Assembly: GCA_026162565.1 (NCBI GenBank)
Contig: JAOEIQ010000007.1
Coordinates: forward strand, 162,226-226,225
Source: Flavobacteriaceae bacterium NBU2973
GTDB lineage: Bacteria; Bacteroidota; Bacteroidia; Flavobacteriales; Flavobacteriaceae
Direction: 5' to 3'
Length of the DNA stretch: 64,000 nucleotides
The notes beneath the pieces were generated by a model that worked only from the letters and a program-made list of their open reading frames with translations, had not been told where the DNA came from and did not search any database. The translations under genes were made by a program, and so were the position numbers. Of this stretch, positions 51,791 to 59,270 are shown piece by piece (the stretch's first letter is position 1; the number at the start of each line of letters is the position of its first letter).

Positions 51791-53197
51791 TTACATATCA
51801 TCTAAATAATCTGGAATCGTATCCATGTCTGTATCTACAGCATCAGATGGGTTTCCATCTCCATTAGGATCTGGGTTTTCATCAGCGGTTAAATTTGTAT
51901 CATTATCATCATCTGTATCCAAATAGTCTGGTGTGCCGTCGCCATCTGTGTCTTGAGCATCAGCTGGATCTCCATCAGCATTTAAATCTGGGTTTTCAAA
52001 AATTGTTAGAACCGTATCTCCATCATCATCAGTATCTAAATAATCTGGTGTACCGTCACCATCTGTATCTCCAGTTTCATTAATGGTAAAAACACCATCA
52101 CCATCGTCATCAACGTCTAAATAATCTGCAGCAATATCACCATCTGTGTCAGCAGGATTTCCGTCAGTATCAAACATAGTTTCATCTGCAGTTAAAACCC
52201 CATCATTATCATCATCTGTATCTAAATAGTCTGGAGTACCATCATTATCAGTATCATCATTATCATAATCTCCATCGTCATTTGTATCTTCATATACATT
52301 AGGAACACCATCTCCATCATCATCATCACAATCTAAACCATCTATAGTTGCTCTAACTGTACCATCAGCATCACCACAAAATTCGATTTGTTCTTCTAAA
52401 AATGTTGTATAGCTATTACAAAGTGAAATATGAGTTCCTATTGTTGCAGCCTCATATTGCGCTTGCACGAAATTTCTATTAGATACTGCTTGCTCACAAG
52501 ATAATTGGCAATCACCTAAATTATCAATTCTTGTTTGCAAATTACCACTAACATCACCACAATATTGACGTTGATTCTCAAGAGCAGCTCTATATGCTGC
52601 ACAAGTAGTCGCAAACGCATCCTTATCTATTATATCAACTCCAATAAATGTAGCTTGATGTGCAATTAAAGCTTCCTCACTTGCATCTTGAGTATCTACA
52701 CAAGTTACTATTACTGCAGGAAAATCTCCAGAAGTAACAGGTAGTTTAAAGAAAACCCCTTGAGAAAAATTAACAACATTAAGTTTTGACGTATCGTAGG
52801 CATTAAACTGGAAAGTTCCAGTAAATGTTTTATTGATAAAGTTAATGTCTTCTATTACAATTTGCCCATCACTAACGGACACAACATTGGCATTTCCATC
52901 TTCAAGAGTAGCATAAGCAATACCATTTTCATTGTATGTAGCTCTCATTGAATTAACATCGCCTAATGTATAAGATCCTACAGATGCAGAAGGTATTGTT
53001 AAGGTTAATGAACCTGAACCATTACTTCCTGAAAAAGTTACAAAACCGTTATCATCAATCACAACGCTATAAGATGAGGCTTTCCATAAAAACTCTCCAT
53101 TACGTAACCCTTCAAATCCAGGGTTATTAAACTCTACATCATCTTTACAACCTAAAATTGTTAGTACAGCTATAAATAACATGCTTAACTTTTTCAT
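51791..53197 (-). CDS. Lipoprotein with Cys modules and thrombospondin type 3 repeats
   Basis: The 468-residue lipoprotein (lipobox TILGC) has a beta-rich N-terminal domain to about 160. Two or three Cys-containing helical modules follow (YRAALENQRQYCGDVSG, YTTFLEEQIEFCGDADG). The last third is calcium-binding TSP3-like repeats (DTDGDGTPDYLDTDDD and variants). It ends at LDDM without a T9SS sorting domain, so surface placement would rely on the lipid anchor. I chose the ATG at 53197; an upstream ATG at 53227 overlaps the -7 box. The ligand is unknown. Confidence 0.8.
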   Translation of the reverse strand: MKKLSMLFIAVLTILGCKDDVEFNNPGFEGLRNGEFLWKASSYSVVIDDNGFVTFSGSNGSGSLTLTIPSASVGSYTLGDVNSMRATYNENGIAYATLEDGNANVVSVSDGQIVIEDINFINKTFTGTFQFNAYDTSKLNVVNFSQGVFFKLPVTSGDFPAVIVTCVDTQDASEEALIAHQATFIGVDIIDKDAFATTCAAYRAALENQRQYCGDVSGNLQTRIDNLGDCQLSCEQAVSNRNFVQAQYEAATIGTHISLCNSYTTFLEEQIEFCGDADGTVRATIDGLDCDDDDGDGVPNVYEDTNDDGDYDNDDTDNDGTPDYLDTDDDNDGVLTADETMFDTDGNPADTDGDIAADYLDVDDDGDGVFTINETGDTDGDGTPDYLDTDDDGDTVLTIFENPDLNADGDPADAQDTDGDGTPDYLDTDDDNDTNLTADENPDPNGDGNPSDAVDTDMDTIPDYLDDM

Positions 53198-53224
53198 AAA
53201 CAGGGCAAAATTTAATTTGAAACT

Positions 53225-53232
53225 CAAATGTA
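53225..53232 (-). promoter_or_regulatory. -7 box of the TSP3 lipoprotein gene
   Basis: On the minus strand TACATTTG fits TAnnTTTG, 27 bp before the ATG at 53197. No -33 box at standard spacing. Confidence 0.45.
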
Positions 53233-53293
53233 TGATAAAAAAACAAAAAAATAGAAGTTTTAGTATATCTATATGCAGATTAAAAAAATATAG

Positions 53294-53301
53294 TATCTTT
53301 G
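53294..53301 (+). promoter_or_regulatory. -7 box of rpsP
   Basis: TATCTTTG matches TAnnTTTG exactly, 52 bp before the rpsP ATG. A standard TTTG at -33 is absent. Confidence 0.5.
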
Positions 53302-53353
53302 CGCACTCGAAAAATTAATAATCGAGGTCGAGAACCTCAAAATTTTAATCATT

Positions 53354-53851
53354 ATGCCTGTAAAAATTAGATTACAAAGACACGGAAAGAAAGGAAAACC
53401 TTTTTATTGGATCGTTGCCGCAGATTCTCGCGCAAAGAGAGATGGTAAATTTTTAGACAAACTTGGAGTTTACAATCCTAATACCAATCCTGCAACTATT
53501 GACTTAAATGTTGATGGAGCAGTACAATGGTTAGAGAATGGTGCACAACCAACAGATACAGCAAGAGCAATCCTATCTTACAAAGGTGCTTTACTTAAAA
53601 AGCATCTTAATGGCGGTGTTAGAAAAGGCGCTTTAACTGAAGAGCAAGCAGAAGCTAAATTTACTGCTTGGTTAGAGGAAAAAGCTGCTAAAGTACAAGC
53701 TAAAGCCGATGGTTTATCTAAAGCAGATGCTGAAGCAAAAGCAAAAGCTTTAGAAGCTGAAAAAGCTGTTAATGAAGCAAGAATTGCAGCAGCAACTCCA
53801 GTAGTTGAAGAAGCTGAAGAAGAAACTGTTGCTTCTAACGAAGAAGAATAA
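53354..53851 (+). CDS. rpsP: 30S ribosomal protein S16
   Basis: The 165-residue protein begins [20 protein letters not shown], typical of S16, with [15 protein letters not shown] and a long Ala/Glu/Lys-rich C-terminal extension (from about 100) that is common in Bacteroidota but absent from the short E. coli protein. It is a structural component of the small subunit. rimM follows after a terminator-like hairpin. Confidence 0.97.
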   Translation: MPVKIRLQRHGKKGKPFYWIVAADSRAKRDGKFLDKLGVYNPNTNPATIDLNVDGAVQWLENGAQPTDTARAILSYKGALLKKHLNGGVRKGALTEEQAEAKFTAWLEEKAAKVQAKADGLSKADAEAKAKALEAEKAVNEARIAAATPVVEEAEEETVASNEEE

Positions 53852-53872
53852 AAATTAATTTTTTATACTTTT

Positions 53873-53902
53873 AAACCCAGACTTAAATTGTCTGGGTTTT
53901 TT
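53873..53902 (+). terminator. Terminator or attenuator between rpsP and rimM
   Basis: AAACCCAGAC-TTAAATT-GTCTGGGTTT followed by Ts ends 8 bp before rimM. It would reduce rimM expression relative to rpsP. Confidence 0.85.
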
Positions 53903-53910
53903 ATTTTAAT

Positions 53911-54441
53911 ATGCAAAAAGACAACTGTTTTTATCTAGGAAAAATTGTAAAAAAATATAGTTTTAAAGGGGAGCTCCTTATAAAACTAGATACAGACGAG
54001 CCTGAACTTTATGAAAATTTAGAATCGGTATTTGTAGAGCTTCGTAATAATTTGGTGCCTTTTTTTATAAGTAGTTGTCAATTACATAAATCTGAATTAT
54101 TACGTATAAAATTTGAAGATGTAGATACCGAAGAAGATGCTGATACCCTTTTAAAATCAGATTTATATTTACCTCTTGAATTCTTACCAAAACTTGAGGA
54201 CGATAAGTTTTATTTTCATGAAATTATTGGATTTAAAGTAGAAGACAAATCTTTTGGTTATGTTGGAGACATAAAATCTGTGAATGATTCTACCGCTCAA
54301 GCTCTATTTGAAATTGATAGAAATGGCATTGAGATTTTAATACCCATGAATGACGAATTCATCTTAAAAGTAGATAAGAATAATAAAACCATTTTTGTAG
54401 AAACACCTGAAGGACTCATTGATTTATATTTAAGTGAATAA
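53911..54441 (+). CDS. rimM: Ribosome maturation factor RimM
   Basis: The 176-residue RimM has an N-terminal RimM barrel (YLGKIVKKYSFKGELLIKLDT) and a PRC-barrel (FHEIIGFKVEDKSFGYVGDI ... ILIPMNDEFI). It assists 30S head assembly and often follows rpsP. The trmN6 gene starts inside its last codons (8-bp overlap, GTG start). Confidence 0.93.
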   Translation: MQKDNCFYLGKIVKKYSFKGELLIKLDTDEPELYENLESVFVELRNNLVPFFISSCQLHKSELLRIKFEDVDTEEDADTLLKSDLYLPLEFLPKLEDDKFYFHEIIGFKVEDKSFGYVGDIKSVNDSTAQALFEIDRNGIEILIPMNDEFILKVDKNNKTIFVETPEGLIDLYLSE

Positions 54442-55147
54442 GCCTTTTACATTCAAGCAATTTAAAGTTAATCAAGACCATTGCGCTATGAAAATTGGCA
54501 CAGATGCAGTTTTACTTGGCGCTTGGACTTCAATTGAGCAAAACCCATTTTCTATTCTTGATATTGGAGCAGGAACTGGAATTTTAGCATTAATGTTAGC
54601 TCAACGTAGTCATGCAGAAGTTATTGATGCAATCGAAATTGATGATCAAGCTTATGAGCAATGCACAGACAATTTTGAAAACTCCAAATGGAATGATCGT
54701 TTATTTTGTTATCATGCTTCACTACACGAGTTTGTAGATGAAATTGATGATACATACGACCTAATAATATCGAACCCTCCTTTCTATTCTGAAAATTATA
54801 AAACCGAAAACCCATCAAGAGATTTAGCACGTTTTGAAGATGCCTTACCGTTTGAACATTTAATTTCTAGTGTTTCAAAACTACTTTCAGAAGGCGGATT
54901 ATTCTCTGTCATTATTCCTTATAAAGAAGAAGAAACCTTTATTAATTTATCTCTAAAATCTGGATTGTTTTTAAGAAGAAAGCTTCATATAAAAGGTAAT
55001 CCTAATTCTCAAATTAAGCGAAGCTTAATGGAGTTTTCATTTACAGAATCTAAAATTGAAACCTCTACATTAATTATTGAAACTTCCAGACATAATTATA
55101 CAGAAGACTATATCAATTTAACTAAAGATTTTTATCTGAAAATGTAA
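54434..55147 (+). CDS. trmN6: tRNA1(Val) (adenine(37)-N6)-methyltransferase
   Basis: The 237-residue SAM-dependent methyltransferase has motif I ILDIGAGTGILALMLAQR and the catalytic DLIISNPPFYS, typical of YfiC/TrmN6, which methylates A37 of tRNA-Val. It starts at GTG 54434 inside the rimM stop. The NPPF motif and N-terminal FKQFKVNQDHCAMKIGTD identify the subfamily. Confidence 0.9.
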   Translation: MNKPFTFKQFKVNQDHCAMKIGTDAVLLGAWTSIEQNPFSILDIGAGTGILALMLAQRSHAEVIDAIEIDDQAYEQCTDNFENSKWNDRLFCYHASLHEFVDEIDDTYDLIISNPPFYSENYKTENPSRDLARFEDALPFEHLISSVSKLLSEGGLFSVIIPYKEEETFINLSLKSGLFLRRKLHIKGNPNSQIKRSLMEFSFTESKIETSTLIIETSRHNYTEDYINLTKDFYLKM

Positions 55148-55155
55148 TGTTTGTA

Positions 55156-55186
55156 TTGGGCTTTGAAAACGTTTTCGTTACATTTG
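55156..55186 (+). promoter_or_regulatory. Promoter with embedded palindrome upstream of the acyl-CoA dehydrogenase
   Basis: TTG (55156-55158), 20 bp, then TACATTTG (55179-55186). The perfect 12-bp palindrome GAAAACGTTTTC (55165-55176) lies between the two elements, an ideal place for a repressor such as a LacI- or TetR-type protein. The predicted start is about 20 bp before the ATG at 55211. Confidence 0.6.
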
Positions 55187-55210
55187 CTTACCAAACAAAA
55201 CACTATTAAA

Positions 55211-56389
55211 ATGAAGCCAGATTTATTTGAAGCTCCTGATTATTATAATCTTGATGAATTACTTTCTGAAGAACATAAATTAGTACGTGATGCAGCCAGA
55301 GAATGGGTAAAACGCGATGTATCTCCTATTATTGAAGACTATGCTCAAAGAGCAGAATTTCCTAATCAGATTATTAATGGTTTAGCAGAAATTGGTGCTT
55401 TCGGACCTTACATTCCTGAAGAATATGGTGGAGCAGGATTAGATCAAATATCTTATGGTTTGATCATGCAAGAAATTGAAAGAGGAGATTCTGGTGTTAG
55501 AAGTACTGCTTCAGTACAGTCATCTTTAGTGATGTACCCAATTTGGAAATATGGAACCGAAGAACAACGCCAAAAATACTTACCAAAATTAGCATCTGGA
55601 GAATGGATGGGAAGTTTTGGTCTTACTGAGCCAGATCATGGAAGTAATCCTGGTGGCATGACAACTAATTTTAAAGATATGGGAGACCATTATCTTTTAA
55701 ATGGTGCTAAAATGTGGATTTCAAATTCGCCTTTTTGTCAGGTAGCTGTTGTTTGGGCAAAAAATGAAGAGGGGCGTATTCATGGTTTAATTGTTGAGCG
55801 TGGTATGGAAGGTTTCTCAACACCTGAAACACATAATAAATGGTCGCTTCGAGCTTCAGCAACTGGAGAGTTAATTTTTGATAATGTAAAAGTTCCTAAA
55901 GAGAATTTATTACCAAATAAGTCAGGGCTTGGAGCTCCTCTTGGATGTTTAGATTCTGCACGTTATGGTATTGCTTGGGGAGCAATTGGTGCTGCAATGG
56001 ATTGTTATGATACTGCATTACGCTATAGTAAAGAGCGTATCCAATTTGGTAAACCTATAGGTCAATTTCAGTTACAACAAAAGAAACTGGCAGAAATGAT
56101 AACCGAAATTACTAAAGCGCAATTATTAGCTTGGAAATTAGGTGTTATGCGTAATAATGGAACGGCAACTTCTGCTCAAATTTCAATGGCGAAACGAAAC
56201 AATGTAGAAATGGCTATCAATGTAGCTCGTGAAGCTAGACAAATGCTAGGTGGAATGGGAATTTCAGGTGAATACTCAATAATGAGACATTCTATGAATC
56301 TTGAAAGCGTCATTACTTACGAAGGGACTCATGATATTCACTTACTAATTACTGGTTTAGATATTACTGGCTTAAATGCCTTCAAATAA
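55211..56389 (+). CDS. Acyl-CoA dehydrogenase (glutaryl-CoA dehydrogenase-like)
   Basis: The 392-residue flavoprotein has the ACAD signature GSFGLTEPDHGSNPGGM and the catalytic Glu in ITYEGTHDIH. FGKPIGQFQLQQKKLAEM and RQMLGGMGISGEYSIMRH are typical of the glutaryl-CoA dehydrogenase subgroup. That enzyme decarboxylates glutaryl-CoA to crotonyl-CoA in lysine degradation. I chose the ATG at 55211, since the upstream TTG at 55151 precedes the promoter. The embedded palindrome suggests ligand-controlled repression. Confidence 0.9.
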   Translation: MKPDLFEAPDYYNLDELLSEEHKLVRDAAREWVKRDVSPIIEDYAQRAEFPNQIINGLAEIGAFGPYIPEEYGGAGLDQISYGLIMQEIERGDSGVRSTASVQSSLVMYPIWKYGTEEQRQKYLPKLASGEWMGSFGLTEPDHGSNPGGMTTNFKDMGDHYLLNGAKMWISNSPFCQVAVVWAKNEEGRIHGLIVERGMEGFSTPETHNKWSLRASATGELIFDNVKVPKENLLPNKSGLGAPLGCLDSARYGIAWGAIGAAMDCYDTALRYSKERIQFGKPIGQFQLQQKKLAEMITEITKAQLLAWKLGVMRNNGTATSAQISMAKRNNVEMAINVAREARQMLGGMGISGEYSIMRHSMNLESVITYEGTHDIHLLITGLDITGLNAFK

Positions 56390-56443
56390 GTCGTTAAGCG
56401 ACGTTTATGTATCTCACTCTTGTGGGTAAAACAAAATAATATT

Positions 56444-56477
56444 AAAAAATGCTTCTCATGATTATGAAGCATTTTTT
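56444..56477 (+). terminator. Terminator after the acyl-CoA dehydrogenase
   Basis: AAAAAATGCTTC and GAAGCATTTTTT arms around a 10-nt loop with a T run, 55 bp past the stop. It ends 12 bp before murI. Confidence 0.88.
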
Positions 56478-56489
56478 ATTTTTACACAT

Positions 56490-57269
56490 ATGAGCGTAAA
56501 ACCTATAGGTATTTTTGATTCTGGTGTTGGAGGCACTTCTATTTGGCGAGAAATTAATCAACTCTTACCTCATGAGAATACTATTTATTTAGCAGATAGC
56601 AAGCATGCTCCTTATGGCCCAAAAGGCAAACAGCAAATCGAAGAGCTTTGCATAAAAAACACAGAACTGCTTTTAGAAAAAGGTTGTAAATTAATTGTGG
56701 TTGCTTGTAATACAGCAACTACCAATGCGATTAATTATTTGAGAAACAACTATGACGTTCCTTTTATTGGTATCGAACCTGCTATAAAACCAGCTGCTTT
56801 ACAAACCAAAACGAATGCTGTAGGTATTTTAGCAACAAAAGGCACTTTATCTAGCTCTTTATTTCATAAAACGTCCAATCTTCATGCAAGTGGTGTTGAA
56901 GTAATAGAACAAGTTGGAGAAGGTATTGTACAGCTAGTTGAAAATGGGGAAACCTACTCTGAAGAGATGCGTGCGCTTTTACAACTCTATCTCAAACCAA
57001 TGCTTGATGCTAATATTGATCATTTAGTTTTAGGCTGCACACATTATCCCTATCTCATACCAATACTATTGGAGTTATTACCAAATAATGTTAAGATTAT
57101 TGATTCTGGTGAAGCTGTTGCCAGACAAACAAAAACTATTTTAAAGCAACAAAAGCTATTAAATAACAAACAATCAAATCCTAAATTTCAATTTTTTACT
57201 AATAGAAATACTGAAGTTTTAAAGCAGCTTTTAGGCGAAGGTTTTGAAGCAAGTTATTTAGATTTTTAA
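56490..57269 (+). CDS. murI: Glutamate racemase
   Basis: The 259-residue MurI makes D-glutamate for peptidoglycan. Both catalytic Cys are present: VACNTATT (C73) and LGCTHYP (C183), with DSGVGG at the N-terminus. It converges on the gamma-carbonic anhydrase gene with a 1-bp gap. A terminator precedes it, so it must have its own promoter in the short gap. Confidence 0.96.
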   Translation: MSVKPIGIFDSGVGGTSIWREINQLLPHENTIYLADSKHAPYGPKGKQQIEELCIKNTELLLEKGCKLIVVACNTATTNAINYLRNNYDVPFIGIEPAIKPAALQTKTNAVGILATKGTLSSSLFHKTSNLHASGVEVIEQVGEGIVQLVENGETYSEEMRALLQLYLKPMLDANIDHLVLGCTHYPYLIPILLELLPNNVKIIDSGEAVARQTKTILKQQKLLNNKQSNPKFQFFTNRNTEVLKQLLGEGFEASYLDF

Positions 57270-57270
57270 T

Positions 57271-57783
57271 CTACTTAAACCAGCTAGAATAGGTAACATA
57301 ATTTTCTGCTATACGATTGATTTCTCCAGAAATTAATTCTTGACTTATATCTTTTATCTTTTTAGCAGGTGTCCCAGCGTAAATGCTTCCAGACTCTACT
57401 CTCGTGTTTTTGGTTACGACTGCTCCAGCAGCAATTATGCTATTACTCTCTATAATACAATCGTCCATTACAATACTTCCCATACCAATAAGCACATTAT
57501 CATGAATGGTACAACCATGAACAATAGCATTGTGACCTATCGATACATTATTACCAATGGTTGTTGGTGATTTTTGATACGTTGCATGAATGACAGCTCC
57601 ATCTTGAATGTTTACTTTATTACCTATTTTAATAAAGTGTACATCACCTCTAATTACAGCATTAAACCAAACACTACATTGTTTTCCTAGAGAGACTTCT
57701 CCAACTATAGTGGCGTTTTCAGCTATATAACAATCGTTGGGTATTTCTGGAGACTTTCCGTTAACTGGTTTGATGATTGGCAT
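57271..57783 (-). CDS. Gamma-class carbonic anhydrase family protein
   Basis: The 170-residue left-handed beta-helix protein has repeating hexapeptides and the metal-site region (GHNAIVHGCTIHDNVLIGMG) with the usual His residues. Members are carbonic anhydrases or acyl-transferase-like proteins; which one cannot be told from sequence alone. The next gene upstream on the same strand is an unknown secreted protein 17 bp away. Confidence 0.92.
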   Translation of the reverse strand: MPIIKPVNGKSPEIPNDCYIAENATIVGEVSLGKQCSVWFNAVIRGDVHFIKIGNKVNIQDGAVIHATYQKSPTTIGNNVSIGHNAIVHGCTIHDNVLIGMGSIVMDDCIIESNSIIAAGAVVTKNTRVESGSIYAGTPAKKIKDISQELISGEINRIAENYVTYSSWFK

Positions 57784-57800
57784 GGGTTCGATTTATTAAA

Positions 57801-58439
57801 TTACAGTTTCTTAATGTAATAGGTTCTTAATTCTTCTTCCATTTCTTTTTCGCTTCCAAGACGAGTATCTTTAGTCATTATTCTTTCATCTAATACAAAA
57901 TACTTAACTCCACTAGAATCTTCGATTAAATCAAGGAAAAGCTTTATTTCTTCATCTATTTTTTCTACATAAAAAGACCAAACTTCATTATTACTGAATC
58001 TTAATCTATTAATATTCAATATAGGATATTGTAATTCTGGTAACGTAAACCTAATGATTTCTTTTCGGGAAGCGTTATTATCATTTTCTTTATTATAAAA
58101 ATAAATTTCTCCTTCTGTAATTACGATTTTTTCAAAACTAAATCGATCTGTTTTAAGCTGTTTTAAAACCCATTCTCCAATCCATTTATCTAATTCTTTT
58201 TTTTGACAAATAGGAAGAATAGAATCAATTCTTTTTTTTGCTTTGACACCTAATTCACTATTAATATCTAGAAAGCAAACTTGATGATAATAATTTATAG
58301 CTTCCAAAGGCTTAAAATTTGCAAAAGACTGTTCAGCTTTAAAAAGACTCTCTTTTTGAAGCTTTAAGACATCTTTATTCTGTCCAAAAATACTATTAAT
58401 GTTAATAATAAATATTATTAGTATTCCTTTCTTTAACAT
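57801..58439 (-). CDS. Hypothetical secreted protein
   Basis: The 212-residue protein has a signal peptide (KKGILIIFIININSIFGQ). An N-terminal helical segment has one TPR-like unit (AEQSFANFKPLEAINYYHQV), and the C-terminal region is beta-rich. I recognise no family. It is 8 bp downstream of the LytTR regulator on the same strand and may share its transcript. Confidence 0.65.
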   Translation of the reverse strand: MLKKGILIIFIININSIFGQNKDVLKLQKESLFKAEQSFANFKPLEAINYYHQVCFLDINSELGVKAKKRIDSILPICQKKELDKWIGEWVLKQLKTDRFSFEKIVITEGEIYFYNKENDNNASRKEIIRFTLPELQYPILNINRLRFSNNEVWSFYVEKIDEEIKLFLDLIEDSSGVKYFVLDERIMTKDTRLGSEKEMEEELRTYYIKKL

Positions 58440-58447
58440 TTAATCTG

Positions 58448-59182
58448 TTATTTAAAATAGGCTAATAAATCTGCTTTTTTAGAGGCAGATACTGATAATT
58501 CTTTTCCGTTGCTTAATACAACTGTTCCACCTTTTCCTTTTACATATTTAGTAATCTCATTAACATTTACCAAATAGGATTTATGAATACGCGCAAAACT
58601 TGAGTCTTTTAATATATCTTCAAAATACTTTAAAGTTTTACTAACTAATTTCTTTCTATGGTCGTTCAAGTAAATTTCAGTGTAGTTGTCATCAGCTTTA
58701 CAAAACAAAATATGTTTTGTTTCTAAAACCTCAAAACCATCTTGTTGTGGTATGGTTATTTTACCAGTGACGTTAGTCGTTTTTGGCACCAAAACTTGAT
58801 CTTGCAATGCATCTTCTTTAGTTTTTATCTCTGAAACATAGTCTACAGCTTTAATAAGTTCATCTATAGAGATAGGTTTCATTAAATAATAAGAAGCATG
58901 TGCATTTAAAGCCTCTATAGCATAGTGATCGTAAGCTGTTACAAAAACCGTTTCAAAAGTTCTATCTCCAACTTTATCTAACAAATCAAAGGCATTACCA
59001 AAAGGCATTTCTACATCTAAAAACACCAAGTCTAATTCGTGATTTCTAATCAACACCAATGCCTCATCTACATTTGCAGCTTCTCCAAGAACAGAAACAT
59101 TTGGGCAATACTTATTTAAGTAATTACGTAAAATATCACGACTGGTTTTTTCGTCTTCTACTATTATGGATTTTAACTTCAT
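58448..59182 (-). CDS. LytTR family response regulator
   Basis: The 244-residue regulator has a receiver domain (IIVEDEKTSRDIL, phosphoacceptor in LVFLDVEMPFG, FVTAYDHYA) and a C-terminal LytTR DNA-binding domain (FCKADDNYTEIYLNDHRK, SFARIHKSYLVNV). I chose the ATG at 59182 (MKLKSII); an earlier ATG at 59194 would add four residues. It pairs with the LytS-type kinase upstream, separated by a 76-bp gap containing a palindromic repeat. Confidence 0.93.
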   Translation of the reverse strand: MKLKSIIVEDEKTSRDILRNYLNKYCPNVSVLGEAANVDEALVLIRNHELDLVFLDVEMPFGNAFDLLDKVGDRTFETVFVTAYDHYAIEALNAHASYYLMKPISIDELIKAVDYVSEIKTKEDALQDQVLVPKTTNVTGKITIPQQDGFEVLETKHILFCKADDNYTEIYLNDHRKKLVSKTLKYFEDILKDSSFARIHKSYLVNVNEITKYVKGKGGTVVLSNGKELSVSASKKADLLAYFK

Positions 59183-59241
59183 ACAATTTCCCATGAAAAT
59201 GGGAATCTTTTTAATTCAACAATTATTTTCAATCATGTGAG

Positions 59242-59262
59242 ATGCTGAAACAAGTTCAGCAT
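59242..59262. repeat. Palindromic repeat between kinase and regulator genes
   Basis: ATGCTGAA-ACAAG-TTCAGCAT is a perfect 8-bp hairpin of a sequence commonly dispersed in Bacteroidota. It lies in the gap of the LytS/LytTR pair and could affect mRNA stability between the two genes. Confidence 0.65.
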
Positions 59263-59270
59263 GACATACG

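Noticed and set aside
51895..52083. Plus-strand His/Leu-rich frame
   Set aside because: It is the reverse-strand shadow of the Asp-rich TSP3 repeats.
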